Part shown: piece by piece, positions 1 through 13,200 of the stretch
How the letters are laid out: every line of letters starts with the position of its first letter
Numbering within the stretch: position 1 is the first letter of the stretch
Source: Diorhabda sublineata
Taxonomy: Eukaryota > Arthropoda > Insecta > Coleoptera > Chrysomelidae
Reading direction: 5' to 3'
NCBI RefSeq assembly: GCF_026230105.1
Contig: NC_079478.1
Coordinates: 16,693,653 to 16,757,652 of the forward strand
Length of the DNA stretch: 64,000 bases
Program-made: the position numbers and the translations under genes
Notes under the pieces: generated by a model
What the model saw: the letters and a program-made list of their open reading frames with translations, nothing else
Database searches by the model: none
What the model was told of the DNA's origin: nothing

Positions 1-510
1 ATACATTTTATCTTTTTATTAATAACATAAGTTCGAGGATTGAAATTAGATTTCATGAATTTTCAACTGTAGCCAAAATAGCTAAAAATATTAAGTTAAT
101 TTTAAAATATTTACTAGACCATATAATTCCTGAAGCAGTATTATTATTGAAAATGCCATACATTACTTTACAAAGCACCCATCTCCATGAAACCTGAAAT
201 GGTAAAGATTCTAACTCACAACTTTATTTGACCCAGTAATATAACTCAGTCGTTTTCTTTAAATAGTTGTTAATAGAGTTAAATTACTTGAAATAAGTTT
301 AACAAAATAATGCATATGGTATTGAAATTGATTTTTTATGTCTCCTGTAAAACTTGTAAAAAGTGAGTTAAGTAGTTTTAGAATTCGGCTGACTATATAT
401 ATTATTTTTTTTTTCAAATTATTTTAAATATTAGAATTAGAAAAAAAATTGAAGGTTCATACCAAGTAACATTGAAAATAATTGTTGTTAATTCAGTCAA
501 ATGTTGATAC
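1..510. other. Intron of the RNF41-like gene, no other feature seen
   Basis: AT-rich sequence to the left of the last visible RNF41 exon. A GT donor at 510/509 on the minus strand shows that the gene continues past the left edge. I see no coding segment or repeat here. Confidence 0.6.
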
Positions 511-1221
511 CTTAAGTAATTGCATCTCCCTTCTCTGTTCTACTATCAGGAACCTTTGTTCAGTCATTTCCTGTTGAAATTCACTCAATTTTTGTTGTTG
601 AGTATGTATTAGTGCTCTTAACTCCTTTACACAGTTATGGTCTTTCAATTCATCCTTAGGGATAATAAGTCCACAACCCTGTTCACAAGGAAGTGGTCTT
701 TTCGGATTATGTTCACATTCTTCCAAATGTGTAGCTAGAGCATCCAATTTTAGCACGCGGGTACACCCATATTGGGCATTATCACAAGTTATGCATAGTC
801 TGAAAAATAAGACGAGCATTTAAGTATAGCTCAAAAATAATAAAAATTGGCATATATTAGTTTATATAACTATTCAAATATGAAAAGAAAATTTCAGTTT
901 TTTATTTGGTGGTCACAATTGAAGATTGCATATTATGTTTTTGTATAAATAAATAAAATAATAGGTACCTTGATAGTAGGTTCCTTATTATTCTTGGTAC
1001 TTGTCGCAATTGTGGAGAAGTTACAATCTGCCGGTCAACTGGACAGGTCGGTTGTCTGGAAATCCACTCTGTTATACAAGCTTTACAAAATGCATGTTCA
1101 CAGACAAGAGCCTAAAAATTATTTATAGAAATTTTAAGCCTCTAGGATAACCACATTATTTGAGAGTATACATAATTAATTTTTCTCCATTTATAATTAA
1201 TTTTTTGAAGTACAAAAAATT

Positions 1222-1270
<49 letters not shown>

Positions 1271-1741
1271 GTAATAATGGGAAACAGAATTTATCTTTCT
1301 ATTAAAAGCTATTTAAAAAAATTAATTTTAAAACAGAAGAGACTTAAAATCAAGAACATTTAGATGCATTAATATATCAGGTCTAAGAAATAAGAAATTT
1401 ACTTGGTAATATATATTCAAAATTGAAGTCAAAATTAGTTACAGGCTTTACGTTAATTTTATGCGATAATGACAACTGTTTCAACTGTTTGTAATAAATA
1501 GTTGCATAATTTTTAATAAAAAGGTTTTCTTTGGTATCTTAAAGTGCTTTTGTATAAAAGCAAGACCTTCAAACTTCCATATAGGGTAATATGAAAGTAT
1601 TCAAAATTTAATAGAAACAAAACAAACCATAAGCTAAAAATATTCAAATACCTGGATAGGATCCTCCAAAACACCTGAACATATAGGACACACCAGTTCT
1701 TCATCTACTTCTCCTTGAAATCTGTTAAGTTCAAATCCCAT
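511..1741 (-). CDS. RNF41: RNF41/NRDP1-like RING E3 ubiquitin ligase, 5' part (partial)
   Basis: N-terminal 174 residues of an NRDP1 (RNF41; fly elgi) orthologue in three minus-strand exons: 1741-1652, 1111-969 and 799-511. All have GT/AG borders and join in frame. Exon 1 starts MGFELNRFQGEVDEELVCPI and holds the first RING cysteines (CPIC, residues 18-21). Exon 2 carries the rest of the RING (CEHAFCKACI, then CPVD). Exon 3 has the SIAH/TRAF-type zinc-finger cysteines (CDNAQYGC, CEHNP, CEQGCG) followed by a Gln/Glu-rich coiled coil. The family ubiquitinates membrane receptors such as ErbB3 and binds USP8 through a C-terminal domain; that domain would lie beyond the window, past the donor at 510. 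The start is chosen because the family begins MGY/MGF. It is head-to-head with SNRK, the two initiation regions being about 0.7 kb apart. The assignment is firm from motif order and recalled family sequence; the gene is incomplete only because the window ends. Confidence 0.93.
1225..1267. repeat. (TA)n microsatellite
   Basis: About 21 uninterrupted TA units in the first intron of the RNF41 gene. Length is probably polymorphic. Confidence 0.95.
1317..1361 (+). repeat. Short interspersed repeat shared with 32.2 kb
   Basis: A stretch reading LILKQKRLKIKNI in one frame recurs, inverted, at about 32200-32245 (LILKQKRPRIKNI) beside the Penelope-like element. The nucleotide match is close over about 45 bp. 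It is probably a fragment of a dispersed retroelement. Confidence 0.5.
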
Positions 1742-2447
1742 GTTAACAGTTTAAGATCATAGCAATTTTTTTAATGATTTCATGAGATATTTTTTGTAAT
1801 AAGTTTTTTTGGGGAGCAAGTTTTGGAGCTTTCACCTGCCTGCCTCCCACTTCCTGAATCTTGTCATATATCATATCAAACTCCAAGATCTGTCACTGTC
1901 AGTTAACAAGAGAATTGTTTATCAACAAAGAATATATGATCATTGATTTATTGCACATTTTACATAATATATAATTATTTATTATACAGTTATTTACCTT
2001 ATACAGGGGCCCCAAAAGTTGCTAAAATAAATTTTCGTTTAAAATTCTTTATATACTTGCAGTTTGAAAATACAAAACCGTCGATATTGAATGTTTCAAG
2101 AGCTCTTTCGAAAATCTTGAATAATTTTCGAACACGAGTTAATTTTATTTGGATTCTATTCAGACAATTGCCATTTATGAGATATGAGGTTTGTAGAGCT
2201 CTGTTCATTCTGGTTTCATATGATGATCCATCTTTCTTTATCAAATATAGTTTTGTTTGTGCATCTCTCTTAAAAAGTGTGGTATAAGCTGTCAAACCAA
2301 ATTTTTAACGTAATTTAAACGTCACCTGTCATTTGCGTGTAGATCGAAAACTTTTCCAATAATAAATTATAAAATAAATATTTGTGTGATTAATCTAAAT
2401 GTTCACATTGAGACAATTTCACGACAATATTGTAGTTACAAAAGATG
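1742..2447. promoter_or_regulatory. Divergent intergenic region between RNF41 and SNRK
   Basis: About 0.7 kb between the two start regions. It should hold the RNF41 5' UTR and promoter, but I find no clear TATA/initiator pair on the minus strand. An open frame at 2295-1999 (minus) has no ATG at its start and resembles nothing I recognise. Confidence 0.5.
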
Positions 2448-2481
2448 TATAAAAGTTTTTTGGTTTCGTGTCGTTATCAAC
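2448..2481 (+). promoter_or_regulatory. Candidate SNRK core promoter (TATA plus initiator)
   Basis: TATAAAAG at 2448-2455 lies 31 bp upstream of a TCAAC initiator-like site whose A is at 2479. Spacing fits arthropod core promoters. Inference, because no transcript data are available. Confidence 0.5.
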
Positions 2482-2562
2482 AGCAGAGGTTTGTTTTCAA
2501 ACTGTGTGTGGAAATCAGATAGGAGGTACCCCATGTCACTTCACTGTTAATATTTTTATTCC
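2479..2562 (+). other. Candidate noncoding first exon of SNRK
   Basis: From the predicted start at 2479 to a good donor (GTAAGT at 2563). The exon carrying the SNRK start codon has an acceptor at 4250-4251 and 10 bases of leader, so at least one upstream noncoding exon is required. This is the best candidate seen. Confidence 0.45.
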
Positions 2563-4251
2563 GTAAGTAATAAATCTATACTACTGTATACTTCTCTACA
2601 GCCAACTTCCTTTTTTTGTATTGATATTATTAATATTTGCTATTTATAATATTAATTAGGTTTATGTTAAAAAACGATTGTCTATTCAATTTTACCATTG
2701 TTCATTGGGCACTGTTGATTAAATATGATAAATATACCTTATTCGAACAATTTTAACATGCATTTAATTGATGCACTGTAATAAGGTACTCGTAATTGTA
2801 TTGACTTTTAAAATTGAAATGTATTGACTTTGGACTCTATTAATTGATAGAATTAAGAAATTAATTGGTTTAGTATTTTTAATAATTTATTATCAATAAT
2901 AATAATTAGTCTATTTTAACGAATTTAAACAATCAATATGTATTCTCAAATTTCAAATGTAATCTTTAGTCAAAATGTATACTTGGGCTTTCCAAACAAT
3001 TTAAGAAATAATATTATTGAATTTAATTAAATCAATCTCGCATCTTCGCAAATATTTAATTAGGTTGTAAGTGTAGTGTATGTTTTGCAAATCACCACAT
3101 TCTTTGTTTAGGCTCTAATAGCTCAATTAAAATAGTAGTTAATCATGAATGCTCTATTGGATACTAGACATTTTATATAAAATAAAATAGAAATGTATAT
3201 TAATTGATATTGCCAACTTGCTCATGAATTAAATAGATTAAATCTGTTTCTTATTTTTTACTGTTATAAATAAGTAAGTGAACTGAATTATGTATATACT
3301 ACTTAGGATAAAATAGTAATAATTGTAAGTTGGATTGTTATTGAAATACATATTTTATTATATATGTTCTTCAAATATATATTTTCTATCATTTGGAATT
3401 TCAATTTTGTCTGGCAGGTGTGAAATATAAACTGTTACACTAAATTAAAAAAAAAGGTTTAATTTCCTTCTGCTAAATATAGAACAGATAAATTGGTCTA
3501 GTGTCTAGCTGCGAGTGACAAAATTATCAAATGGGAGTATTTACGAGGTCTCCCTATTATTTTTTAACAAAAAACATGAATATCAATCATAGATTTGTCT
3601 AAAAAATCATATATATTACAAAGTTATTTTCAAAGCTTAAGCTGCTAATTTTTTGCTACAATAAGAGATTAATATTATTTTTAAATATCATTTATTCGCT
3701 TGTATTTGTTTCTTGCTGTTTATTACAACAGTTAGTTCAGAGTGTTTTAAATTATCCAATGAAATTTTGCTCTGGAAATTTTTGCAAATCCTTCTGCAAC
3801 AACAACAGTATGGCTTTGTTATTTTAGTATAAATTTGAAAATGTGATATGGATTTAAATGTTGATGAAAAATCATGTACAGAGCAAAATTTTACTTCAAA
3901 AAATAGCATATAGAATAAATTTTTTGCAATATATAACTTAAAATACCATTAAAATTATGTTTTAATCCACTGTAGACAATAAAAATTATGAGTTACAGGT
4001 CTAATATTCCATAAATTTCCTAATAGTTACAATTGAAAACTTTATCTTTTATTAAACCAGAAACAATTCCTGATAAATATCTACAATCTTATTACAAAAC
4101 TTGAAGGTCAGTAAGATTATTTGCTTGCTATATGAAGTTTAGGAGTGGGTTTTAATTTAGTTTGTTATTAATAATTTTTGAAAAATATAGAAAATAATGC
4201 TGTGTTGTGCTAACATGTTCTATAAATCATACCCATATGTAATTTTTTTAG
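2563..4251. other. First SNRK intron, nothing recognised
   Basis: AT-rich, without coding similarity or evident repeats. Short open frames here have no recognisable content. Confidence 0.6.
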
Positions 4252-4261
4252 ATCCCTTAAT

Positions 4262-7200
4262 ATGAAGAGAAATCTTCGTCCAAGCAGCAAACTAGGCAGT
4301 CAAGAATTCACTTCAAATCATTTGTCTAAACAATATGATGGTAAAATAGCTGGCTTATACGATTTGGAAGAAACACTTGGTAGAGGTCATTTTGCTGTTG
4401 TTAAACTTGCCAGACATGTTTTTACTGGAGAAAAAGTAGCTGTTAAGGTTATTGATAAGAGTAAATTGGACGAAGTTTCGAAGGCACATCTTTTTCAAGA
4501 GGTGAGAAAAGTTTAAACATAAAAGATGAAACAAAAAACAGCATATGTTCAGTTAGTTGAGCATACATGTTTATGAAGCATTTCCAACGTTGATGATGCT
4601 GCCAAGCTATCAACATTATAATAATTTGTAATACATCAACAAAAATCGAGCAACTGTTTTTGACAGCAAATTTTTTAGCACATAGTTTATTTGTCTTTTA
4701 AATATTTATAAATCTACCTTGAATACACATCATGATTGCGATAATGTTTATGCAGATGAGATGATGGAAAATTTATCAATACATCAATGTATTAAACAAA
4801 CAAAGATCTAACAAAATATTTTGAATAATCAAATCATATAAAAAATTGTTAATGTACATTGTAAACATTCTTAATGATTTTTGGAACTCAATGTCAATTG
4901 TGTAAATCAAATTGGAAACTTTTTGCTTGTGAATTATTTGATAACTTGTTGACATTAGTAAATAAGGCTTAAAAAATATTTGAGATCCACCCCTTTTTAC
5001 ATCTTTACATATTTGCGAACATTACCTGGTCTTCATATTGAGTTACGTTAGCTTATTGTAAAGCTCATTAAAATTATATTCTAAATATATACATTTTCGG
5101 ATAACACACTATTATAAAAGCATAAATGATGATGATCAATGTTACATATACTTAACTAGAATAAGAACAGTTTGTTTATGATTTCAGAATAACTAGTTAT
5201 AAATCTAAAGGATTATTTTGGATTCAATATTTCTGCTCCATCTATGAATTATATTTTGTGTAAAAATATCAAAATACTTTTACAGGTTCGCTGTATGAAA
5301 CTAGTTCAGCATCCTAATGTAGTTCGTTTGTATGAAGTGATAGATACAGCAACTAAACTGTATTTAGTATTGGAATTAGGTGATGGAGGCGATCTTTATG
5401 AATATATTATGCGACACGAGACTGGACTTCCCGAAAAAGTTGCCAAAGAATATTTTAGTCAAATTGTGAGGTAAATGTATATAGTAGCTGGTGTATGAAA
5501 GAAAATTTTCTAATACAAATACTTTCAGAGCAATATCGTACTGTCATCAACTACATGTTGTACATAGGGACCTGAAACCTGAAAATGTAGTATTCTTCAA
5601 GAAACTGGGCATTGTCAAATTGACAGATTTCGGTTTTAGCAATAAGTTTTATCCTGGTCAAAAATTAGAAACATCTTGTGGTAGTTTAGCTTATTCTGCA
5701 CCTGAGATACTTTTAGGAGATTCATATGATGCACCAGCTGTTGGTAAGTACTCATACAAATTATGGTAATATTTTTATATTCACATAATCAAATGGACTG
5801 TATATTTTTTAGATGTTTGGTCGTTAGGAGTAATCCTTTATATGTTAGTATGTGGTCATCCACCATTCCAAGAAGCGAATGACTCCGAAACCCTCACAAT
5901 GATAATGGACTGTAAATATGATATTTCTCAACATGTTTCACAAGACTGTCGGAAGTAAGTTATAGAAATTTTCAAAGAAGATGAAAATGAGTCAGTGTTT
6001 GTAATCATATTCAAAGTTGTTAAATATGTTAAAAGAAACTTTGAAATAACTCAAAAATCACAATAAAAAATTAATATTATCAATGTCACATTTACTGTAT
6101 TAACTCACATTTGAATTAATATCATATTGTCATCGGAAAGAAATATATGGACCGAAGGAATCTAAAGATACTTTGTCAATACTTACACTTAATTTCTGGT
6201 ATTTTTTTAGCCTAATATCTAGGATGCTACTAAGGAATCCTGAAAAACGAGCTACACTTTCCGAAATCTCAAAACATCCATGGCTCAAGAATAGTAACAC
6301 ATTAAATGTCGATTCTGTACCTTTAGTTTCTAGAGAACAACTATCTGAAGAGGATCATAATGTTATTGTTCAAAAAATAGTAAATGGGAATGTTGCTACA
6401 AAAGAAGAAATACAGGAGTAAGTTGTAATTTATTATTTTTAATATCTCTTCATCACTTAATTTTCTCTGACTTCCATAGGTCTTTGGATAAAAACGAATA
6501 TAATCATATAACAGCTACGTATTTCCTACTTGCCGAATGCAAATTGAGATACAAACGACAAGATCATTCAGCTAAAAATAAAAGACCCGATGAATTAGCT
6601 GTATTTAAAAATACACAGGATGCTAAAGAAGTTTCATCAGTCAGTATCAAGCCAACTTTATTAAATATTCCCCGTACTCCCGGAGATTTGCCCCAGGTAT
6701 GTCTACAGAAAGATCTATTTATCATACTATAATACATTATGACTTATTTATTGATGGGAATCAAGAATTTAAAATAAAGATCAAATTTTAATAATTTTAC
6801 ATTGTCAAAACAGTTCTCTAACATTTATACAACACTCCAGAATATTCTATAGCTGTGAAAGTAAAAGACAGGTTACAGGGGAAAGAAGAATAACTATCTC
6901 AATAAATTATCTGACTAATACTGTGTTTTTATATTGGTAAATTTAAAGGTTAAAGAAGAATAACTGTATAATCTAACTTTATTAGAATGCTTCATTAAAT
7001 TTGGTTCCCTACTTTCCCATTTGGCATTTGAAAAGGTAAAAAGAAATGAGAAGAAGAATTGAGTTTGTAAATTCTTTTATGGCTGTTTAAGAAATATTGT
7101 TCAATATAAAACGTGAAAGTGTCTTATTAATGTTGACTGATATGGCTTTTTAAAATTGTGGCTATAGACATTTTGATAAATATAAGTAGTTTAGTGAATT

Positions 7201-10200
7201 TAGATTAACTGACGAATATTTTACAATCTAAACCTGATTAGATTTTAGTCAATTTTGATATAGGAGGGAGTGTAGTTAAGAAGTTGAGGTTGTTAGAAAT
7301 TAAAAACAAAGAATATTTCTTTTGAGCTGATTAATCATTTGTAAATAAGGATTTACTCTTGACAACTGTTAATAAAATTATTGGATCATGCATAAATTAA
7401 AATGTTCAGAAATTGAAATATTTCATTATGGGTCTTCATTGACGATAGGTTAATATTTTATGAGTATGACAAACACAACGATAATTTGAAGAAGTCGATC
7501 CATAATACTATGTTTTATTGATAATGCAACTTGGTACACATAACCAAATTTTCCATAGTAATACGATGAAAAAAACATAATGTACCGTCAAATACTGAAA
7601 AATGGTAGTGTAACCCTACCATTGAATGAATATCTCATTAATATCACTCAAGAGTGGTCATAATGAATGCTAAAGTTTTATTGTAGAAAGAAATTGTTTC
7701 AAATTTTATTGTTCTGATTATTTGAATTTGCAATAATTGCAATACAAATTAAATTCAATACAAAATAAAAGTCTTTTCAAGTACGAGATGTCTTTTGGAT
7801 AAAAAAATTATTCTGAGAATTGAATAGATGATTTTTGCAACAATCTACATTGTTTACTTTAAAGTTAAATATACAGGAATACTACAAAAATCAAAACAAC
7901 ATTTTTATACAATATATAAAATTGCAACTTATCAATGATCTAAATATTTTGCTTACAGTTCAGGCACATTTTTGATGAGTACTCGCAAGGGTTCATAAAT
8001 GAAACATATGTGAAATGTTTTCGTCTAATTCTTTTATATTAAATCGTATCTCACGAGAAATTCTTGTATTCGTCACTTTCCATTGAAGGTGCGGTCTAAT
8101 AATTCATCTTCTAATAATTTGACAAAAACATCATTTTCCAGTTATAGATTGTTTTTGAATGCTTGATGAGAATATGTGTTTTTATGTCACTGAAGTTAAT
8201 TAACCAAAAAAATATGGTCATAGGCTTGTACTGTTTGGCACTTTCCTTATAAAGTGCGTCGACTCCCCCCTTTGTTAAATTATAGTAGCGAATAAGGCTT
8301 ATCAGATTCTTCATATGAAGGCAAATGATACATGGGGAGACGAGTATAACCGACTTAATTTTTTAAGGGACATATGAAGCAGGGTCATTTCTTTTGTGAA
8401 ACCAAGTAATGTTCCAGATTTAAGAACTTTTCTATGAACTATGAAATTGAGCGGGATCTCTCGGTGAATTTTTTTAAGGGTTTCTTCGTACGTGAGTCCT
8501 CGATTTTGTAGTTGCTGAACAAGTTCAATTGTTGAAAACTTTTTGTTGACTATGATATTGTGATATGTCCTTTCAATCAGTTTTACTAATTTTAATATGT
8601 GTTGACTTAGAAAATGTTTTCAGTGCTTCATACAAGCCACATCCATCAGATCGTTTTCCAGTATAAAGATAACCATTGTTGAAATAATGCATTCGGGAAT
8701 TTGCCATGTCATTTTAGGCCGTATTTACAAAGTTTCTTGTTCATGGCATGTTCATTTTATACTTTCACCTACCTGTAAATTAGACCAGCATTTCTATGCA
8801 GATATCTAATATTGCAGCTATTGGTCCATCTTTTTTTCTGGCTTTTTGATGTACGGAGTTATCAACCATAAACATGCCAACAAAAATGCAAATTTTTGTT
8901 TGCTCATTACACGTCTGAACATATCCCTACCATTACCGTCTGTAGCAAAAATTCTTTCAATATGTTCATGATTCGACACAAAAGCAGCAAAATAATATAA
9001 CAAACCAATCAATGCTCTTAGTCCAATCATATCTACACTTTGAATTACTGTTCAAAAAGTATCTTTGAACTTTTGTTTCTCCTTTTCAATTTTATCATTA
9101 GTCTATTGGGAAATAAAAGATTCCAAATCAAACTAGGACTTGCAATATCATCCAAACCTGCTACTCGTCTACATAACATAACGTTATAATGTTATGTTTT
9201 TGAGCGAGAAATAGAAGGTTCTGAAGACCATTAGAACCGATTCTTGTCATAAAACTTGTTTTTGTGCTTTCATGTTCATATTCCAACTCTTCTTCTGATC
9301 CTGATAGGCGTTCTTGGGCGTGATTGTGGACATCAGCCTCAAAATTCTTATCATGTTCACTTACTTTGTAGGCATCATCCATATTACCACAATCACTTTT
9401 AAGCATCTCAAGTTCTCTTAAACATTCCAAGGTCACCTCTTCGGAACGAGGATTAGTAGTAAAAATCCGTTTTGAAGGATTGGCTTCAGTTTTCAATTGT
9501 TAAATTAATTTCTTTGAAATTCTCTATCGGAAATACTACACCATTTTTAACGTGCTATACCATCGCTGCAGGCTTGGAACAAATTAACTTGAAAGTATCG
9601 AAAGGCATGCAGTGTAATGGTAAAGTAAGGGGGAATATTAGAAAACGGTAGGTAAGGGTTAAGTTAAAATCCCATTCCACAGTGTTAAAGTTGTATTTAA
9701 AGAGATGTTGAAATATATATCTAACTTAATAGGATTTAACTTGTCTATTTTATATAACCCACATATTTAAAAAATGCCATTGAATCCAGATTTTTTTCAC
9801 ATGTAAACAAAATTTTTATTGGCTGCTTTGTTTTATATAAGATATATTAAAACTACATTTTTATCTCAATTTTAATAATATTCAATGCGATATTAATTAT
9901 TTTGTATTTGTATCTCGTAAATTCTAAAAAATATATTGTATGAATTTGAATGATATTGGTCACAGCTATGTGACTGAATAATCCTAAACTTAAAGTAAAA
10001 AAGAAGACGACTTGTACTTATAAAAATCGAGTCTGTTACTGTCACTTCAGTCCATTCACATTGCAGTAACTAATTTTGAATAACATACAAAATTCTAGTG
10101 AATTTCCAATGTAGAAGTTAATCATAATTTTTAATTCTCCAACATTTTAATTTCATGGCGTGCTGTGATTGTTGTAAGAATAAGATATCACAGAAACCCG

Positions 10201-13200
10201 ACTTGGATTCATCGATATTTGATCAAGAATCATACTTGGGACGCGTTCGACATTTATTCTCAGCCACAAATCCGAAATATTTGTTTGTACCTAATAGCAA
10301 ATTAGAAGATGCAAGCTATATTGTCAATAAATATGCCTGCGGTGAAGGATTACCAGAAGGGTGTACTGAAGAGGATCTTTGGAAAGCTAAGACTTTGTAT
10401 GATTCTACTTATGACTCCCACACTGGCGAAAAAAAGAGTTTTCTAGTTCGTCCGTCGTCTTACGTCTTTTTAAAGACATTGATTTTTGCAGGAATGTTGA
10501 CATATTATGAAACTGTTCCAGGGCTAGCCTTTTGGCAAATAGTTAATCAGTCCTTCAATACTTTAGTGCACTTGAATAATAGAATTGACGATCCTACCCC
10601 ATCCATCAAACAAATATCTGTTTCTTATGTATGTGCTACAGGAGCTGCTGTTTATTCAGCTGTGATTCTTAACAAATATTTACAAAGGATACGTGCGTCT
10701 AGATTAGCTTTTAGATTAATACCTTTCAGTGCTGTGGCTATAGCGAATATGATAAGTATTCCCATTCTTCGTGCGCAGGAACTAAAAGTAGGAAGACCTA
10801 TTTATGATGAAGTGGAAAAAGTGGGAAATTCGAAAGTTGCTGCTAACTTGGCTGTTACTGGCGATGTAGCTAGTAAAATAATGAAAGCTGCTCCTCCATT
10901 GACAGTAACACCTGTTGTAATGGATTATTTAGAGAAACGTGGAACTCTTTGTAGGTATCCGTGGATGCAAGGTCCTGTACCTTTCAGTCTTCTATTTTTG
11001 TGCTTGACTTTTTTGTCACCTTTGGTTGGAGCTTTTTTCAAACCCAAAGTACGAATACCCTTCAAACATATAGAACACGATGTAAGGTGTAGGTTAACTA
11101 AGAAGAAATATTGCTGTAAACCTCCCTATTTCGTTTATTATAAAACTGGAGCGCCGATACCATACTGAGTCTTTATTAACTGTCATGGATATAAAAAAAC
11201 CTTTGAAAAATAAGATAGTAGTTAGATATTATAACTTAATAAAGAAAACATGAAACTATTCATAAAATGTAATACGAAACTTAATAAAAATGTAAATATC
11301 ACAATATATTTTTTTATTCTCGCATAGTTGGTGTTCGAAATGTTACAATGTTAAGATCACAGATCTTAGTAATTGATTCACTTATAGTTTGAATCAGAAA
11401 AATATATTAAGTTATGTAATTGAAAATAACAGAGAAAAGAGATTTTGTATTTTATGACAAGTTTTTATGATATACGATGAGTTTTTTTGTTAAACCACCA
11501 TATTTTTGTATATTTACAGAGGTCCCGCAAATGTAGCATAGTCCAAGAAGATGAAGAAGAGGAGGATATGCCGTCTTGTGCAGTACGTGAAGACTTAGCA
11601 CCTACTCTTAATCGACGTGGTTCTCGATCAGAAGGCCGTTTAAATTTGACGTTACAAGAACGTTTAGCCGAATCGGAAAAAAGGAAACCTGTAGAACTGA
11701 AATATCCAGTCAATGCCAAAAAGTCTTCAGCGACGTGTAATAAAAACCTAAGATCTGAGGAAAAGTCACAAACTGGAATTTCAAAGCCCATGCCTCCTGT
11801 TATATCCATTTTTCCTTCAGACGAAGAAAAAAATACTCGCACTTTGGAAGATCCACTTTCAGAAGTTGGTAAGTATTATTTTCCAAGAAAAAGGCTCAAT
11901 ATTTGTAAATTGACACTTGGCTGATCTATGGGTCACTTTTAATAAAATTTTTGAGTACTCATTTCATTTTTCATTAATAGCACTTGCATCAAAACTACTA
12001 GAATCCTTCACCAAATCCAATGACATATATGGTGAATGTGGTTAAATTAATATTTTTTATCATTATGTCTGTAATAAAAATTGTTTTATTTCTTAACAGA
12101 CATAAATAAGCAAGAGTGTATATTAATACTGCTTATTTTTCTCTCCATTTTAAGTGAAACTTGCAAACAAATTTATTTGTTATGTTATCAATGATCTAGT
12201 TGTGAAGCCTTTTTGAACACTATATCAATAAGCATTTTAATTTTATGGAAATAGATAATTTATAAACCTAGAAGATTCACAGGTGTAATATTTAAACACT
12301 TAAAATACATTTTCAATGTTGAATCCTTATTGGAAAAAAATTACTAAGCAACTCTCTAGATAAGTGTTAATTTTTTAGAAATGAATAACTCTCGTCATAC
12401 AATCGTTACGTGCAAAACATCATATGAACGAAGAAGAGCCAAATTTCACCAAAGTCGAACAGCTTCATGTAGTTCTTCAGATGCTAGTGACGACGATAGT
12501 GAGAAACGTAAAAAACGTGCTCAGAAATTAAGTACACCTTCTAAATCCATTGAAACGCGGCGAGATAGTCATGATGACAGTAGTGATTCACAGGTAAATC
12601 ATTATTGCACTATCATTGATATTGTTATGCTTCCTTCTGTGACCTGTTGAACAAAAAGCACTACAAGGATGACTATCTTTTTCCCTACAGTCTTGTTAGT
12701 ACATGGAGTGAAAAATAATAATACAAAAGCAAAGTATCATTCAGTAACCTTCTGTAGAACTTAGTAATTGAAATTCTATTATTGACTAAAACATTAATAG
12801 TAGTCCACATTTAATATTATTTAAAACATATAGCAGAAGGGGATATCAATATTCATTTTATAAATCAAACTAATTGAAATTTTGTCATTTTTATAAATTC
12901 TATCTACCTCTTTCAACATTTGTCAACTGCCAATTCCAATTTCATTCGTACAGTGCATATATAATCAATTCAAGGCTTTAGAATACTCTCATATTTTCTT
13001 CAGAACATTTTAGAATACTTACATGACTCTTTAAGATTTGGTAACCTCATAATCCTATTGGTAAAGGTCAAGTTATGGGGAAAAGAAGAGCACCTAGTCT
13101 CGTTACAATAAAAAATAAATTTTTTAGTACTCTTTTGGATCTGTGTTTGAATTTACTCGAAACTGAGCTATCCACCTTTGTTGTATGAGATTATTAACCC

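Noticed and set aside
1999..2295. Open frame of 98 codons on the minus strand between RNF41 and SNRK
   Set aside because: Its first codon is TTG, a stop lies just upstream in frame, and neither its sequence nor its splice context resembles a known protein.
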